DNA from: an uncultured SAR92 cluster bacterium
Lineage (GTDB): Bacteria > Pseudomonadota > Gammaproteobacteria > Pseudomonadales > Porticoccaceae
Assembly: GCA_902596775.1 (NCBI GenBank)
Contig: CACJVE010000018.1
Location: 1-33,831 of the forward strand
Length of the DNA: 33,831 bases
Direction: 5' to 3'
The notes under the pieces are model-generated. The model was not told the origin of the DNA. It made no database searches and saw only the letters and a program-made list of their open reading frames with translations. How positions within the stretch are numbered: position 1 is the first letter of the stretch; every line of letters begins with the position of its first letter. Both the position numbers and the translations under genes were made by a program. Below are positions 15,673-25,100 of this stretch, piece after piece.

Positions 15673-16296
15673 TTGAGTGTTACCATTTTAAGTCTGAAAA
15701 ATCTGAGTTTTAATCGAAATGAAAAGCCTGTTTTTGATCCAATAGACCTTGAAATCAATGAGGGTGATTTGGTCCATATAAAAGGAGCGAATGGGAGCGG
15801 TAAAACTACTTTACTAAGAATACTAGTTGGGCTTCTTCAGCCATCGAGTGGAAGTATTAAATACCAAGGCGTTGACTTGCAGGCTTGCCTCTATGACTAC
15901 TTTTCGAATATCACTTATGTGGGACATAATTCAGCTGTGAAGAACTCTCTCACGGTTTTCGAAAATCTATGTTGGATGTCAGGCGAAAATAAATTAGTGG
16001 ACTCACATATCCATACTTTGGAGACTTTTGGACTTTTGAACCAGAAAGACTCTCTGTGTGGCGAATTATCGGCTGGCCAGAAAAGAAAAGTTGCTCTAAC
16101 ACGAATTCTTCTCAATGACTCGAAGATATGGTTTTTGGACGAACCTATGAATGCGTTGGATAGCCAAGGTGTCTCGATTTTGAAAAAGGCTATGGAAAAA
16201 CATAAAAATAATCAAGGCATAGTGGTATTTGCCAGTCATCAAGACGTAATGGTAGGTGATGTAAAGAAAATTTTAATTAGGAACACGATTCATTGA
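15673..16296 (+). CDS. ccmA: Haem exporter ATP-binding subunit CcmA
   Basis: CcmA is the ATPase of the CcmABCD complex, which releases haem-loaded CcmE during cytochrome c maturation. With the TTG start at 15673 it has 207 residues, the usual length. That TTG has AGGA 7 bp upstream; an in-frame TTG at 15625 would add 16 residues without a ribosome binding site. The ABC motifs are complete: Walker A GANGSGKTT, signature LSAGQKRK and Walker B IWFLDEPMNALD, with His in FASHQD. It is the first gene of the ccm operon and its stop overlaps the ccmB start. Confidence 0.95.
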   Translation: MSVTILSLKNLSFNRNEKPVFDPIDLEINEGDLVHIKGANGSGKTTLLRILVGLLQPSSGSIKYQGVDLQACLYDYFSNITYVGHNSAVKNSLTVFENLCWMSGENKLVDSHIHTLETFGLLNQKDSLCGELSAGQKRKVALTRILLNDSKIWFLDEPMNALDSQGVSILKKAMEKHKNNQGIVVFASHQDVMVGDVKKILIRNTIH

Positions 16297-16979
16297 ACAC
16301 TAACTACCAATCAAATCTTTTCTTTTCATACATGAGGAGGGATCTTCTAATTGCGTTTAGGAGAAAATCTGCGTCTTTGAACCCGCTTATTTTCTTTGTG
16401 ATGATCGTAGCCTTGATGCCTTTGAGCCTTGGCTCTTATGAATCAAGACTCCAACAGATGGCCCCAGGTGTAATTTGGATAATGGCATTATTATCCGTTT
16501 TGCTTTCATCGGAATCCCTATTTGATGAGGACTATAGGGATGGATCGCTTGAGCAGATGATAATCACGCCAAATCTGCTATTTATGGTGGTGCTTGGGAA
16601 GATTACTGCCCATTGGCTCACAAAATCATTGCCGATTGCAATTGCCTCACCATTGATGGGTTTACTTTTATCGATTTCACCCGAATCGATTTTCTCATTA
16701 ATGATTGGCTTAATAATTGGTACGGCATGCTTTTCGCTACTTGGAGGTGTTGGAGCAGCACTCACAGTTGCGACAAAGGATAAAAGTTTTTTGTTAGCGC
16801 TGATAATCATGCCTTTATATGTTCCGATAATAATCTTTGGAAGTTCAATGATTTATTACAGAATTGATGGGATGTACTGGAGCTACCCACTCGCCGCCTT
16901 ACTTTCTATATTTTGTATGCTTACGATATTGAGTCCATTATCAATTTCTGGAATTTTCCGCTCCTCAATGGTTGAGTAA
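16293..16979 (+). CDS. ccmB: Haem exporter membrane subunit CcmB
   Basis: An integral membrane partner of CcmA, 228 residues with about six hydrophobic segments. Conserved CcmB features are RRDLLIAFRRK near the N-terminus, NPLIFF, APGVIWIMALLS, LFDEDYRDGSLEQ and GGVGAALTVATK. The TTG start overlaps the ccmA stop (TTGA) and has AGGA 10 bp upstream. An ATG 13 codons later, at MRRDLL, is an alternative that would match the enteric start more closely. Confidence 0.95.
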   Translation: MNTNYQSNLFFSYMRRDLLIAFRRKSASLNPLIFFVMIVALMPLSLGSYESRLQQMAPGVIWIMALLSVLLSSESLFDEDYRDGSLEQMIITPNLLFMVVLGKITAHWLTKSLPIAIASPLMGLLLSISPESIFSLMIGLIIGTACFSLLGGVGAALTVATKDKSFLLALIIMPLYVPIIIFGSSMIYYRIDGMYWSYPLAALLSIFCMLTILSPLSISGIFRSSMVE

Positions 16980-16992
16980 AAGGGATATATTA

Positions 16993-17733
16993 ATGAATTG
17001 GAATTGGTTTCATAAATTCGCTTCTCCCAAGTGGTTTTATCAGATATCCGAGCGGATATTACCAGGTCTTTGCGTTGTTACTTTCTCTTTGTTGTTCGTC
17101 GGTCTTATTTGGGGAATCGGCTTTGCTCCTGCAGATGCAAAGCAAGGCAATAGTTTTCGAATTATTTATTTGCATGTTCCGTCATCATTTTTGGCATTAG
17201 CGGGTTATTTTTTAATGGCAATTGCAGGAGCCATAGGATTAATCTGGCGAATAAAATTATCTTTTTGGGTAATGAAATGTGCTGCTCCAATTGGAGGCAT
17301 TTTGACTCTCTTGGCGTTAGTAACTGGTGGTTTATGGGGTAAACCCACTTGGGGTAGTTTTTGGGTGTGGGATGCAAGAGCAACGTCTATGCTTATTTTG
17401 CTCTTTTTATACATAGGTGTTTATTTGCTAGGTAGATCTTTTCAAAACTCAGATTCTGGCGACAAGGCGAGTGCATTTTTGTCAATAATTGGAACCGTAA
17501 ACATTCCGATAATTTACAAATCTGTTGATTGGTGGTTCACACTGCATCAACCTGCAACAATTAATTTCACATCCGCACCCTCTATGCATCCAGATATGTT
17601 CTATCCTTTGTTGATAATGATTATAGCTTTTTACTTTGTTTATGGTCTTGCTCTGACCCTATCATTACGAGTTGAAATTCTCTCTCGTGAACGGAAAACA
17701 AAATGGGTTCGTAAACTAATTTCACAGCAATGA
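16993..17733 (+). CDS. ccmC: Haem-handling membrane protein CcmC
   Basis: CcmC loads haem onto CcmE in the periplasm. The 246-residue protein has six hydrophobic segments and the Trp-rich WWD motif (WGKPTWGSFWVWD, about 115-127), flanked by the two axial-ligand histidines, His61 in YLHVPS and His185 in TLHQPA. The ATG at 16993 is chosen over an upstream TTG (16972) because AGGGA lies about 7 bp before it and the product MNWNWFHKF fits family starts. It begins 13 bp after ccmB. Confidence 0.95.
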   Translation: MNWNWFHKFASPKWFYQISERILPGLCVVTFSLLFVGLIWGIGFAPADAKQGNSFRIIYLHVPSSFLALAGYFLMAIAGAIGLIWRIKLSFWVMKCAAPIGGILTLLALVTGGLWGKPTWGSFWVWDARATSMLILLFLYIGVYLLGRSFQNSDSGDKASAFLSIIGTVNIPIIYKSVDWWFTLHQPATINFTSAPSMHPDMFYPLLIMIIAFYFVYGLALTLSLRVEILSRERKTKWVRKLISQQ

Positions 17734-17759
17734 TATTTGTGGCGCATTGGTGATTTACG

Positions 17760-17948
17760 ATGATTTTTCAATTTAACAGTTTGATGCAGTTTCTCGATAT
17801 GGACGGGCATGGTGTTTTTGTTTGGAGTTCCCTCTCGCTGTCTTTGGTACTCTTATCATATTTAATAATTCGCCCAGTTCTTGAAAAAAGAAAACTGGTA
17901 GCGCAATTAAAAATTGATAGCTTGGATGTTAGTGATGCACCCGATTAG
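17760..17948 (+). CDS. ccmD: Haem exporter subunit CcmD
   Basis: A 62-residue single-membrane-span protein that helps free haem-CcmE from CcmABC. The family pattern SLMQFLDMDGHGVFVW is followed by a hydrophobic segment and a basic cytoplasmic tail (RPVLEKRKL). GGTGAT lies about 6 bp before the ATG. Its end overlaps the ccmE start by 14 bp. Confidence 0.88.
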   Translation: MIFQFNSLMQFLDMDGHGVFVWSSLSLSLVLLSYLIIRPVLEKRKLVAQLKIDSLDVSDAPD

Positions 17949-18381
17949 GAGGCAGAGACTGCAAATTGTGGCATTAATTTTTCTACTCTCAGCTTGTGCT
18001 GCCGGACTTGTTATTTATGTACTTGGGCAGAACGCAAACTTTTTTTTTACCCCATCACAAATTTTAGCTGGCGAGTATCGATCGGGAAGCACTATTAGAG
18101 TGGGTGGAATGGTGGTTGAGGGGAGTGTGTCAAGGCCCAATGAAAACCTGCAAACTCAGTTCACATTGACTGATGGCAAAACATCATTGGATATAGTTTA
18201 CGAAGGAATTCTACCTGACCTCTTTGCGGAAAATGAGGCAGCAATTGCAACTGGTGTAATGAGTGTTTCAAACAAACTAATAGCGAGCCAGGTTTTGGCC
18301 AAGCATGATGAGAATTATACGCCTCCAGAGCTCACTGAGACGATGGATTTTATTCGCTATTCAGATTATAAAGTGCAATAA
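17935..18381 (+). CDS. ccmE: Cytochrome c-type biogenesis haem chaperone CcmE
   Basis: CcmE covalently carries haem in the periplasm and delivers it to CcmF/H. The start at 17935 gives MHPIRRQRLQ, matching family N-termini, and 148 residues. It has a signal-anchor helix, the OB-fold strands (GGMVVEGSV and FTLTDGKTSLDIVYEG) and the haem-binding HDENY near 124-128, with His124 as the covalent ligand and Tyr128 behind it. It overlaps ccmD by 14 bp, and ccmF follows 3 bp later. Confidence 0.95.
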   Translation: MHPIRRQRLQIVALIFLLSACAAGLVIYVLGQNANFFFTPSQILAGEYRSGSTIRVGGMVVEGSVSRPNENLQTQFTLTDGKTSLDIVYEGILPDLFAENEAAIATGVMSVSNKLIASQVLAKHDENYTPPELTETMDFIRYSDYKVQ

Positions 18382-18384
18382 AAT

Positions 18385-20334
18385 ATGATTGCAGAAATTG
18401 GGCAGCTATCTCTAATTCTGGCACTTTGCACATGTGCTTTAATGCTTTTTATTCCGATTTTGAGTATACAATTTCAAAACGAGTCTTGGCTAAGATTAAG
18501 CGCACCATTAGCTCTCAATCAGTTATTTTTTGCATGTTTTTCGTTTGTTTGTCTATCTCTATGCTTTGTGTTTGACGATTTTTCTGTCAAGTATGTTGCA
18601 CAAAATTCCAACTCTTTATTACCCTTAATTTACAAAGTCAGTGCAGTCTGGGGAGCACATGAAGGTTCTCTTTTACTTTGGATATTTGTTTTGTCAGGAT
18701 GGACCGCTGCAGTGGCTTTTCTGGGAGCTAATATAACGGTTAAGTTTAGAAGCCATGTATTGTCGGTGCTAGCTGCCGTTTCAATCAGTTTTCTGCTCTT
18801 TTTAATCTTGACTTCTAATCCATTTGACCGAATTTTACCAATAGCTCCTGAAGACGGTGGTGATTTAAATCCGCTTCTTCAAGATTTTGGACTTATTGTT
18901 CATCCACCACTTTTGTATATGGGCTATGTAGGTCTTGCTGTTCCTTTCGCTTTTGCTGTCGCGCTTCTTTTTTCCGAGAGATATGAAAAAGTTAAGATGT
19001 CTTGGTGTCGACCTTGGATAAATGTTTCTTGGGCATTTCTCACGGCAGGTATTACCTTAGGTAGCTGGTGGGCATACTATGAACTGGGTTGGGGTGGTTG
19101 GTGGTTTTGGGATCCTGTGGAAAATGCATCCCTAATGCCGTGGCTTGTGGCAACAGCCTTGATGCATAGTGCATCGGTGTCTGAAAAGAAGGGAACTGTC
19201 GTAAGTTGGACGATTCTGCTCGCAATATTAGCGTTCTCTCTTAGTTTATTGGGCACATTCCTAGTCAGATCTGGAATTCTAACTTCGGTACATGCTTTTG
19301 CGAGCGACCCAGAGAGAGGTATTTTTTTATTGATAATCTTCATAGTCCTCGTAGGAAGCTCATTATTTTTATTTGCCTTGAAAGGTCATCATCTGGTGTC
19401 TAAGCCGGCCTCTAAAGGATGGACGAGGGAATTCTTCATTATTATGAACAACATGCTTCTTGTTAGTATTACCACTATTATTTTGATAGGGACACTTTAT
19501 CCATTGCTGAGCGATATCTTGAATTTAGGTAAGATATCTGTAGGACCACCATACTTCGATTTTTTCTTCGTTCCAACCACAATTGCAATTGCAGTGTTTA
19601 TGGGGATGTCAGTTTCATCTAGATGGAATAATGGAAATTTTGATGAATCACTGCAACGAGTTGTGCTTCCTGGATTCGCCAGTATTGCCCTGGGACTGGT
19701 AACGGTTGTCGTTATCGATTTTACCAGCAGCAGTTATGATTTCTCATGGCAAGCGCTTATAACTATTATGGTGGCCTCTTGGATAGTGCTTACTTTATGT
19801 GAAGACATTGTTGCAAAAATAAGAAGTGATAAATTAAAAATCCTTAAAAACAAATCTTATTTGGGAATGACTCTTGCTCATACAGGACTTGCTCTCCTTA
19901 TTTTAGGAGTAGGACTAAGTAATTCCTACAGCGTGCAAAGCGATTTGCTTATGAGCCCTGGTAAACGAGCTAATGTTGCTGGATATGATTTTCTTTTCAA
20001 GGAATTAATTAAATCGGATGGTCCCAATTACCAGTCCAGAAAGGGCATTTTTGAAGTTTCTTATAATGACCGTGATCAAGGTGTGTTGATTCCTGAAAAA
20101 CGAAGCTATTTTTCAGGTCGTGATATCATGACGGAAGCGGGAATAAGAACTAATATTTTGAAAGATATTTATGTCTCCCTTGGTGAATCTGTGGATAGCG
20201 ATTCTTGGTCAGTGCGCTTGTATGTTAAACCGATGGTCAGATTCATTTGGATAGGAGGATTTTTAATCGCCTGTGGGGGCATCTTGGCGAGCTTGAATCG
20301 TCGAAATGTAAAAGTTTCCTCATTGAATTCTTAG
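18385..20334 (+). CDS. ccmF: Cytochrome c haem lyase subunit CcmF
   Basis: CcmF, with CcmH and CcmI, joins haem to the CXXCH motif of apocytochromes. The 649-residue polytopic membrane protein is of normal length. The WWD motif GWGGWWFWDPVENASLMPW lies at about 235-253. Conserved histidines are His92 (WGAHEGS), His173 (VHPPLLYMG) and His261 (MHS). FLVRSGILTSVHAFASDP is also typical. The C-terminal periplasmic part (about 520-610) precedes a last membrane span. It starts 3 bp after ccmE. Confidence 0.97.
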   Translation: MIAEIGQLSLILALCTCALMLFIPILSIQFQNESWLRLSAPLALNQLFFACFSFVCLSLCFVFDDFSVKYVAQNSNSLLPLIYKVSAVWGAHEGSLLLWIFVLSGWTAAVAFLGANITVKFRSHVLSVLAAVSISFLLFLILTSNPFDRILPIAPEDGGDLNPLLQDFGLIVHPPLLYMGYVGLAVPFAFAVALLFSERYEKVKMSWCRPWINVSWAFLTAGITLGSWWAYYELGWGGWWFWDPVENASLMPWLVATALMHSASVSEKKGTVVSWTILLAILAFSLSLLGTFLVRSGILTSVHAFASDPERGIFLLIIFIVLVGSSLFLFALKGHHLVSKPASKGWTREFFIIMNNMLLVSITTIILIGTLYPLLSDILNLGKISVGPPYFDFFFVPTTIAIAVFMGMSVSSRWNNGNFDESLQRVVLPGFASIALGLVTVVVIDFTSSSYDFSWQALITIMVASWIVLTLCEDIVAKIRSDKLKILKNKSYLGMTLAHTGLALLILGVGLSNSYSVQSDLLMSPGKRANVAGYDFLFKELIKSDGPNYQSRKGIFEVSYNDRDQGVLIPEKRSYFSGRDIMTEAGIRTNILKDIYVSLGESVDSDSWSVRLYVKPMVRFIWIGGFLIACGGILASLNRRNVKVSSLNS

Positions 20335-20359
20335 TAAAGTCGGTAGCAGAGAGTGGCAC

Positions 20360-20896
20360 ATGAGAAAAATATTTTTAATCTTCCCCTTAATACTTTTTAT
20401 AACAATCACTATATTCTTGTATAAAGGATTAGAGAATGATCCGTCTCATCTACCGTCCGCACTTATCGGTAAAAACCTTCCTCAATTTGAGCTTGAAACA
20501 TTACTAGACAGGGAACAGATTACTGATAAAGATATTTTATTGGACGAGCCATTTTTACTTAATGTCTGGGCAACTTGGTGTTACGCCTGTCGATTAGAGC
20601 ATGCAATGCTTAATGAATTAGCGACTGAGGGTATAATTATTGTAGGACTAAATTACAAAGATGACAGGAATCTTGCTAATGACTGGTTAAATCAGCGGGG
20701 TAATCCATATCTATTTTCTATTTTTGATTCTAACGGAAGTTTGGGTTTTGATCTTGGAGTATATGGCGCGCCAGAAACTTACTTAGTAGATAGGAAGGGT
20801 GTTATCAGGCATAAACGAGTTGGCATAGTTGATGAGCATATTTGGTTGAGTGAATTTCAAGAGTTATATTTATCTCTCAAAGGTCAAAACGAATGA
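20360..20896 (+). CDS. ccmG: Periplasmic thioredoxin-like CcmG (DsbE)
   Basis: A membrane-anchored thiol-disulfide oxidoreductase that reduces apocytochrome c cysteines. Its 178 residues start with a signal anchor (about 4-20). The active site is WATWCYACRLEH (Cys74 and Cys77), and the cis-proline region is YGAPETYLVD. The middle pair Tyr-Ala differs from the Pro-Thr of E. coli. The gene's end overlaps the ccmH start by 4 bp (ATGA). Confidence 0.94.
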   Translation: MRKIFLIFPLILFITITIFLYKGLENDPSHLPSALIGKNLPQFELETLLDREQITDKDILLDEPFLLNVWATWCYACRLEHAMLNELATEGIIIVGLNYKDDRNLANDWLNQRGNPYLFSIFDSNGSLGFDLGVYGAPETYLVDRKGVIRHKRVGIVDEHIWLSEFQELYLSLKGQNE

Positions 20897-21306
20897 AAAA
20901 GTTTACATTTTTTTTAACTTTTGTATTCTCAGTTCATCTAAACGCTGAGAAGCTTATAGAGTTTTCTGATGTTACTTATTTAGAGAGATATCAAAAGCTT
21001 ATAAAAGAATTGAGGTGTCCCAAGTGTCAGAATCAAAATATTGCAGATTCGAATTCACCGATATCGAAAGATCTTCGCAAGGAGATAACAATTCTCCTCG
21101 AACGAGGACTTGATGACGATCAAATTAAGATTGAGTTGGCGAGTCGTTATTCAGACTTTATTTTGTACGATCCAAAATTTGGCAAACAAACTTACTTTCT
21201 TTGGTTAACACCTTTGCTTATTTTTCTCTTTGGCTTCTGGTTCATATTTTCGATGTTCGTGAAAAGAGAAGTCAATCAAGCAAAACAAGAAGACAAGCAT
21301 CAATGA
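20893..21306 (+). CDS. ccmH: Cytochrome c maturation protein CcmH (thiol-disulfide subunit)
   Basis: A 137-residue protein with an N-terminal signal peptide (about 1-18), the redox motif LRCPKCQNQNIADS (Cys42 and Cys45), and a C-terminal membrane anchor (about 104-124) followed by a charged tail. It corresponds to the N-terminal half of E. coli CcmH. It acts with CcmF and CcmG on the apocytochrome. It overlaps both neighbours by 4 bp. Confidence 0.95.
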   Translation: MKKFTFFLTFVFSVHLNAEKLIEFSDVTYLERYQKLIKELRCPKCQNQNIADSNSPISKDLRKEITILLERGLDDDQIKIELASRYSDFILYDPKFGKQTYFLWLTPLLIFLFGFWFIFSMFVKREVNQAKQEDKHQ

Positions 21307-21995
21307 TTTTTGCAGCTATTCTTGTTCTTTTGACATTTTCGTTCTCGATAACATTTTTAATATTCTCCTTAATTAAAATTCGAGGTGATATTGGTTTTGA
21401 ACTAAGTTTTGAAAGGTATGAGATTATAATATTGATCCTTATTTTTTGCGGGTTTTTAGGTTTTACTGTGTTTACATACTCGAAGATTGGTTCATATGAA
21501 GATGTGCTTATTTCTAAAATAATACAGGAAACAGAGACTAACAGTGATTCCTACAATGGTAATGAAGAACTTGTAGAAAATATGAAAATCAGTCTGAAAA
21601 AAAAATCAGATAACCTTATGTACGCGATGTTGCTTGCAAATTATGAGAAGTCCGTTGCTAATTATGAGGAGGCTCTAAGATATTATGCTCTTGCCTTAGA
21701 AATTAGCCCTGACGATGCTCCTATCTTGGCTCAACAGGCAGAAACACTGTTTTTAGCGAATAACCGTCAATTTAATGAATCTGTAAACACGGCGATTGAG
21801 GCAGCATATGTGGCTGATAATGGCCAGCCACTTGTCTTGGGATTGATGGGCGTTAGGTCATATCTCAATGAGGATTATGAAGATGCGGTTTTTTTCTGGA
21901 GAAAGGCATTAGTGAATATTGACGACAATGATCCGTTGCACAAAAGTTATACTGATGGAATAAATACCGCACAAGAAAAAATTTTAAATCGATAA
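21303..21995 (+). CDS. ccmI: Cytochrome c maturation protein CcmI, short form
   Basis: CcmI binds the apocytochrome C-terminus and holds it for haem ligation. The ATG at 21303 overlaps the ccmH stop and gives 230 residues. Two N-terminal hydrophobic segments (about 1-20 and 38-56) are followed by a cytoplasmic-type loop and TPR-like helices (about 110-230; YEEALRYYALALEISPDDAP and YEDAVFFWRKAL). Longer CcmI proteins of Pseudomonas-like bacteria, near 400 residues, have a further periplasmic C-terminal domain. It is missing here, and 117 bp of non-coding DNA follow. This is the last ccm gene. Confidence 0.88.
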   Translation: MIFAAILVLLTFSFSITFLIFSLIKIRGDIGFELSFERYEIIILILIFCGFLGFTVFTYSKIGSYEDVLISKIIQETETNSDSYNGNEELVENMKISLKKKSDNLMYAMLLANYEKSVANYEEALRYYALALEISPDDAPILAQQAETLFLANNRQFNESVNTAIEAAYVADNGQPLVLGLMGVRSYLNEDYEDAVFFWRKALVNIDDNDPLHKSYTDGINTAQEKILNR

Positions 21996-22112
21996 TAGGT
22001 TGAGCGTATTATTTTGCGGGCAATAAAAAATTTTGTCCCTGGTAGATTATGTGTTTTTTGCAAATGCTTAACGGTGTAAACTTAAAAACGGTGACAAAAG
22101 ACAAAAAATAGT

Positions 22113-25100
22113 ATGCGTCTAAAATCAATAAAAATTGCTGGTTTCAAATCATTTGTGGACCCTACCAACGTTATTTTCCCAAGTAACTTATGCGCCGTCG
22201 TTGGGCCAAATGGCTGTGGAAAATCAAATGTGATCGATGCGGTGCGGTGGGTGATGGGTGAGACTTCCGCTAAGAATCTCCGCGGTGATTTAATGTCTGA
22301 TGTAATTTTTAATGGCTCCAGTGCTAGAAAACCTGTTGGACAGGCGACTGTCGAACTTATTTTTGACAATAGTTTAGGAAGAATTTCAGGTGAATATGCG
22401 AGTTACAATGAGATTGGCGTAAAGAGAAAAGTAACTAGGGACGGACAATCGAGTTATTTTTTAAATGGTAGTAAATGTAGACGACGAGACATAACAGATA
22501 TTTTCTTAGGGACTGGGCTTGGTGCGAGAGGCTATGGGATCATCGAGCAAGGTATGATATCTCAACTTATTGAGGCAAAACCTGATGAATTGAGAGGTCA
22601 TGTCGAAGAGGCTGCAGGAATCTCCAAATATAAAGAACGTAGAAAGGATACTGAAAACAGAATTTCCCGGACAACAGAAAACTTAGAGAGATTAACGGAT
22701 ATCAGAGATGAATTAGGAAGGCAACTAGCGAGACTCGAGAGACAAGCAAGAGCTGCTGAAAAGTATTCAGAAATCAAAAAAGAAAAAAGACAGATTGAAT
22801 CTGAATTGTTAGGTCTTAAATGGAGAGCTCATGATGTCGAACTTGTGTCCTTGAAAAATAAAATTACAGACTTAGAAATTTTAAAAGAAAGTTTGTTAGC
22901 AGAACGTTTGAAGATTGAGACAACAATTGAGAAAAATAGAATCGACTTGTCAGAAGAGGGCGAATCTTTTAATCAAAAACAAGCTCATTTTTATCAAGTT
23001 GGTAATGAAGTTGCAAGAATAGAGCAATCGATAGAGAATGCAAAGCAGAGGTCAGAAGATCTTGAGAGGGAACTAAAACAAACCGAAGACAGTTTTACTG
23101 ATACTCGAGAAAATCTGATCCAAGACAAAGAAAAATCAGAAGCCTTAGAACAAGAATTAAATAAAATATTACCGAAAATTGCTGAATATAAGTCCGATCA
23201 AACTTCACTTTTGAAAACCACTGAGGATCTTGCTAACGAGTATGGACTCGCTCAATCATCATGGGATGCCTTTGTGAAGAAGTCTGAGGATGTTAGGCAA
23301 GAGGCTTATGCTGAAACATCAAAGATAAAATATTTGGATAAAACACTTAGTCTGAATAAAGAGAGAGAAAAAAAGCTTAGTTTTGAGTTGTCAGAGCTAC
23401 GAAACAAAGAAAGTTTACTAGATGTGAGTATGTTGAAAAAAATGCTCGATGAATCAGAACGAGATAATTTATCTTTGCAGGAGCAATTAAAGAATAACAA
23501 GTCGGATATTACGGCTTTAAGGGATGGAATTAAGAAAGAGTCAGAACTTTTGCATACATTAAAAGCTTCGAGAGAGACTATTCTTGGTAAAAAATCATCT
23601 TTGGAAATACTGCAACAGAAAGATTCTGATAATAATATTAAAGATCAGTGGTTAAACAAAAATGGTATTGATTCAAATGCGAGGCTAATTAATTCACTTG
23701 ATGTTGAGCCCGGATGGGAAGTGGCTGTGGAAACAGTTTTGGGCGATTATCTTCAAGCTAATGAGTCCAAAGACATTGGCAAGTTATTAGACGACATAGA
23801 AAGTTTTGATCAAGGTGAATTAATCGTTTTTGACACAACCATAGCGGCTGATCATAGAGCATTTAATAAAAAGCCAAGCCTTTCCGAGTTTGTAAATAAT
23901 GAATTTGCAAAAAGTAAATTATCAAATGTTTATGTCGTTGATTCTTTGGAAGAGGGTAAAGGGTTTCGAAGTCAGTTAGGAATAGAAGACTCTCTGATCA
24001 CTAAAAGTGGTGTTTGGATAGGTAAAAATTGGCTCAAGGTACTCAGAATCAGTGACGCTTTTGATAGCATGATTTCGAGAGAGAAACAGATTAAAGATTT
24101 AAGCCTTAATCTTGAAAAACTGGATCGCGATATTCTTGAAAAAACAAATCACTTAGAAAATAGTCAGTTATCGTTATCTAGCTTGGAGAGCGAGGCACAA
24201 AAAATATCCGATCAATTTGCTTCTGGATCCTCAACTTATGCAGAACTGAAGTCACAATACACTGCCGAAACGTTAGAAATCGAGCAAATAATGAGTAGAA
24301 AAAAACTTGTTTTTGATGAGATTGCTCAATTAAATGATTTGATTAATCAAGATTCCCTTCAGATGCAGAATTCCAAAGATAATCTTCACACATTGGAAAA
24401 AATGGTGATTGTGAATTCGGAGGACCGTGAAAAAGCACATAAAATTCGTAATAGTTTAAAAGTTAGTTTAGACGAAAATAGGGTTCTTTTGAGTCAGAAA
24501 CAGAATGTGTTGAGAGACTTTATGCTTCGCGAAAGTACGTTAAAGGCTCAGACAGAATCAACTAAAATCAATATTTCACGCGCAGAGAGTCAATTACAGA
24601 TATTGCAAAATAAAAAACAAGATTTGTTAACTGTGAGCAATCAAAAAAAATCACCATCTGAGGCATTTGATAAGGCCCTTACCGAACAGTTAAAGATTAA
24701 ATTAGTGGCTGAGGAGAAGCTAAAAGAGTGTCAAACCAAAATCGAATTGATAAATTTTGAAATTAGTGGTCTTGAGAAAAAACGTAGCCTGACTGAAGCT
24801 GATGTCCAACAGAATCAAGAGAAACTCGAGGTTGAGAGACTAAGCGAGAAACAAATAATTACTTTGCAGCAGACTTTAGAGGAGCAAATAAAGGATAAAG
24901 GATATGATCTCAAGAACCTTATGGAGGAGATTGAAGATAATGCAGCGATAAATGTATGGGAACAGAAGGTCGATTCCCTGGAGAGAAAAATACAAAGACT
25001 TGGACCAATAAATTTGGCAGCAGTAGATGAATATAATTCCGAATCAGAGCGAAAAACTTATTTAGATAAACAAAATTCAGAGTTAGAAGAGGCACTCGCC

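Noticed and set aside
21201-21302. Longer N-terminus for CcmI
   Set aside because: The extra 34 codons overlap ccmH coding sequence; the ATG at 21303 overlaps the ccmH stop as is typical here and starts directly at a membrane helix.
21990-22025. ATAATA/TATTAT hairpin after ccmI as a terminator
   Set aside because: Six A/T pairs with a 9-base loop are too weak to support a terminator call.
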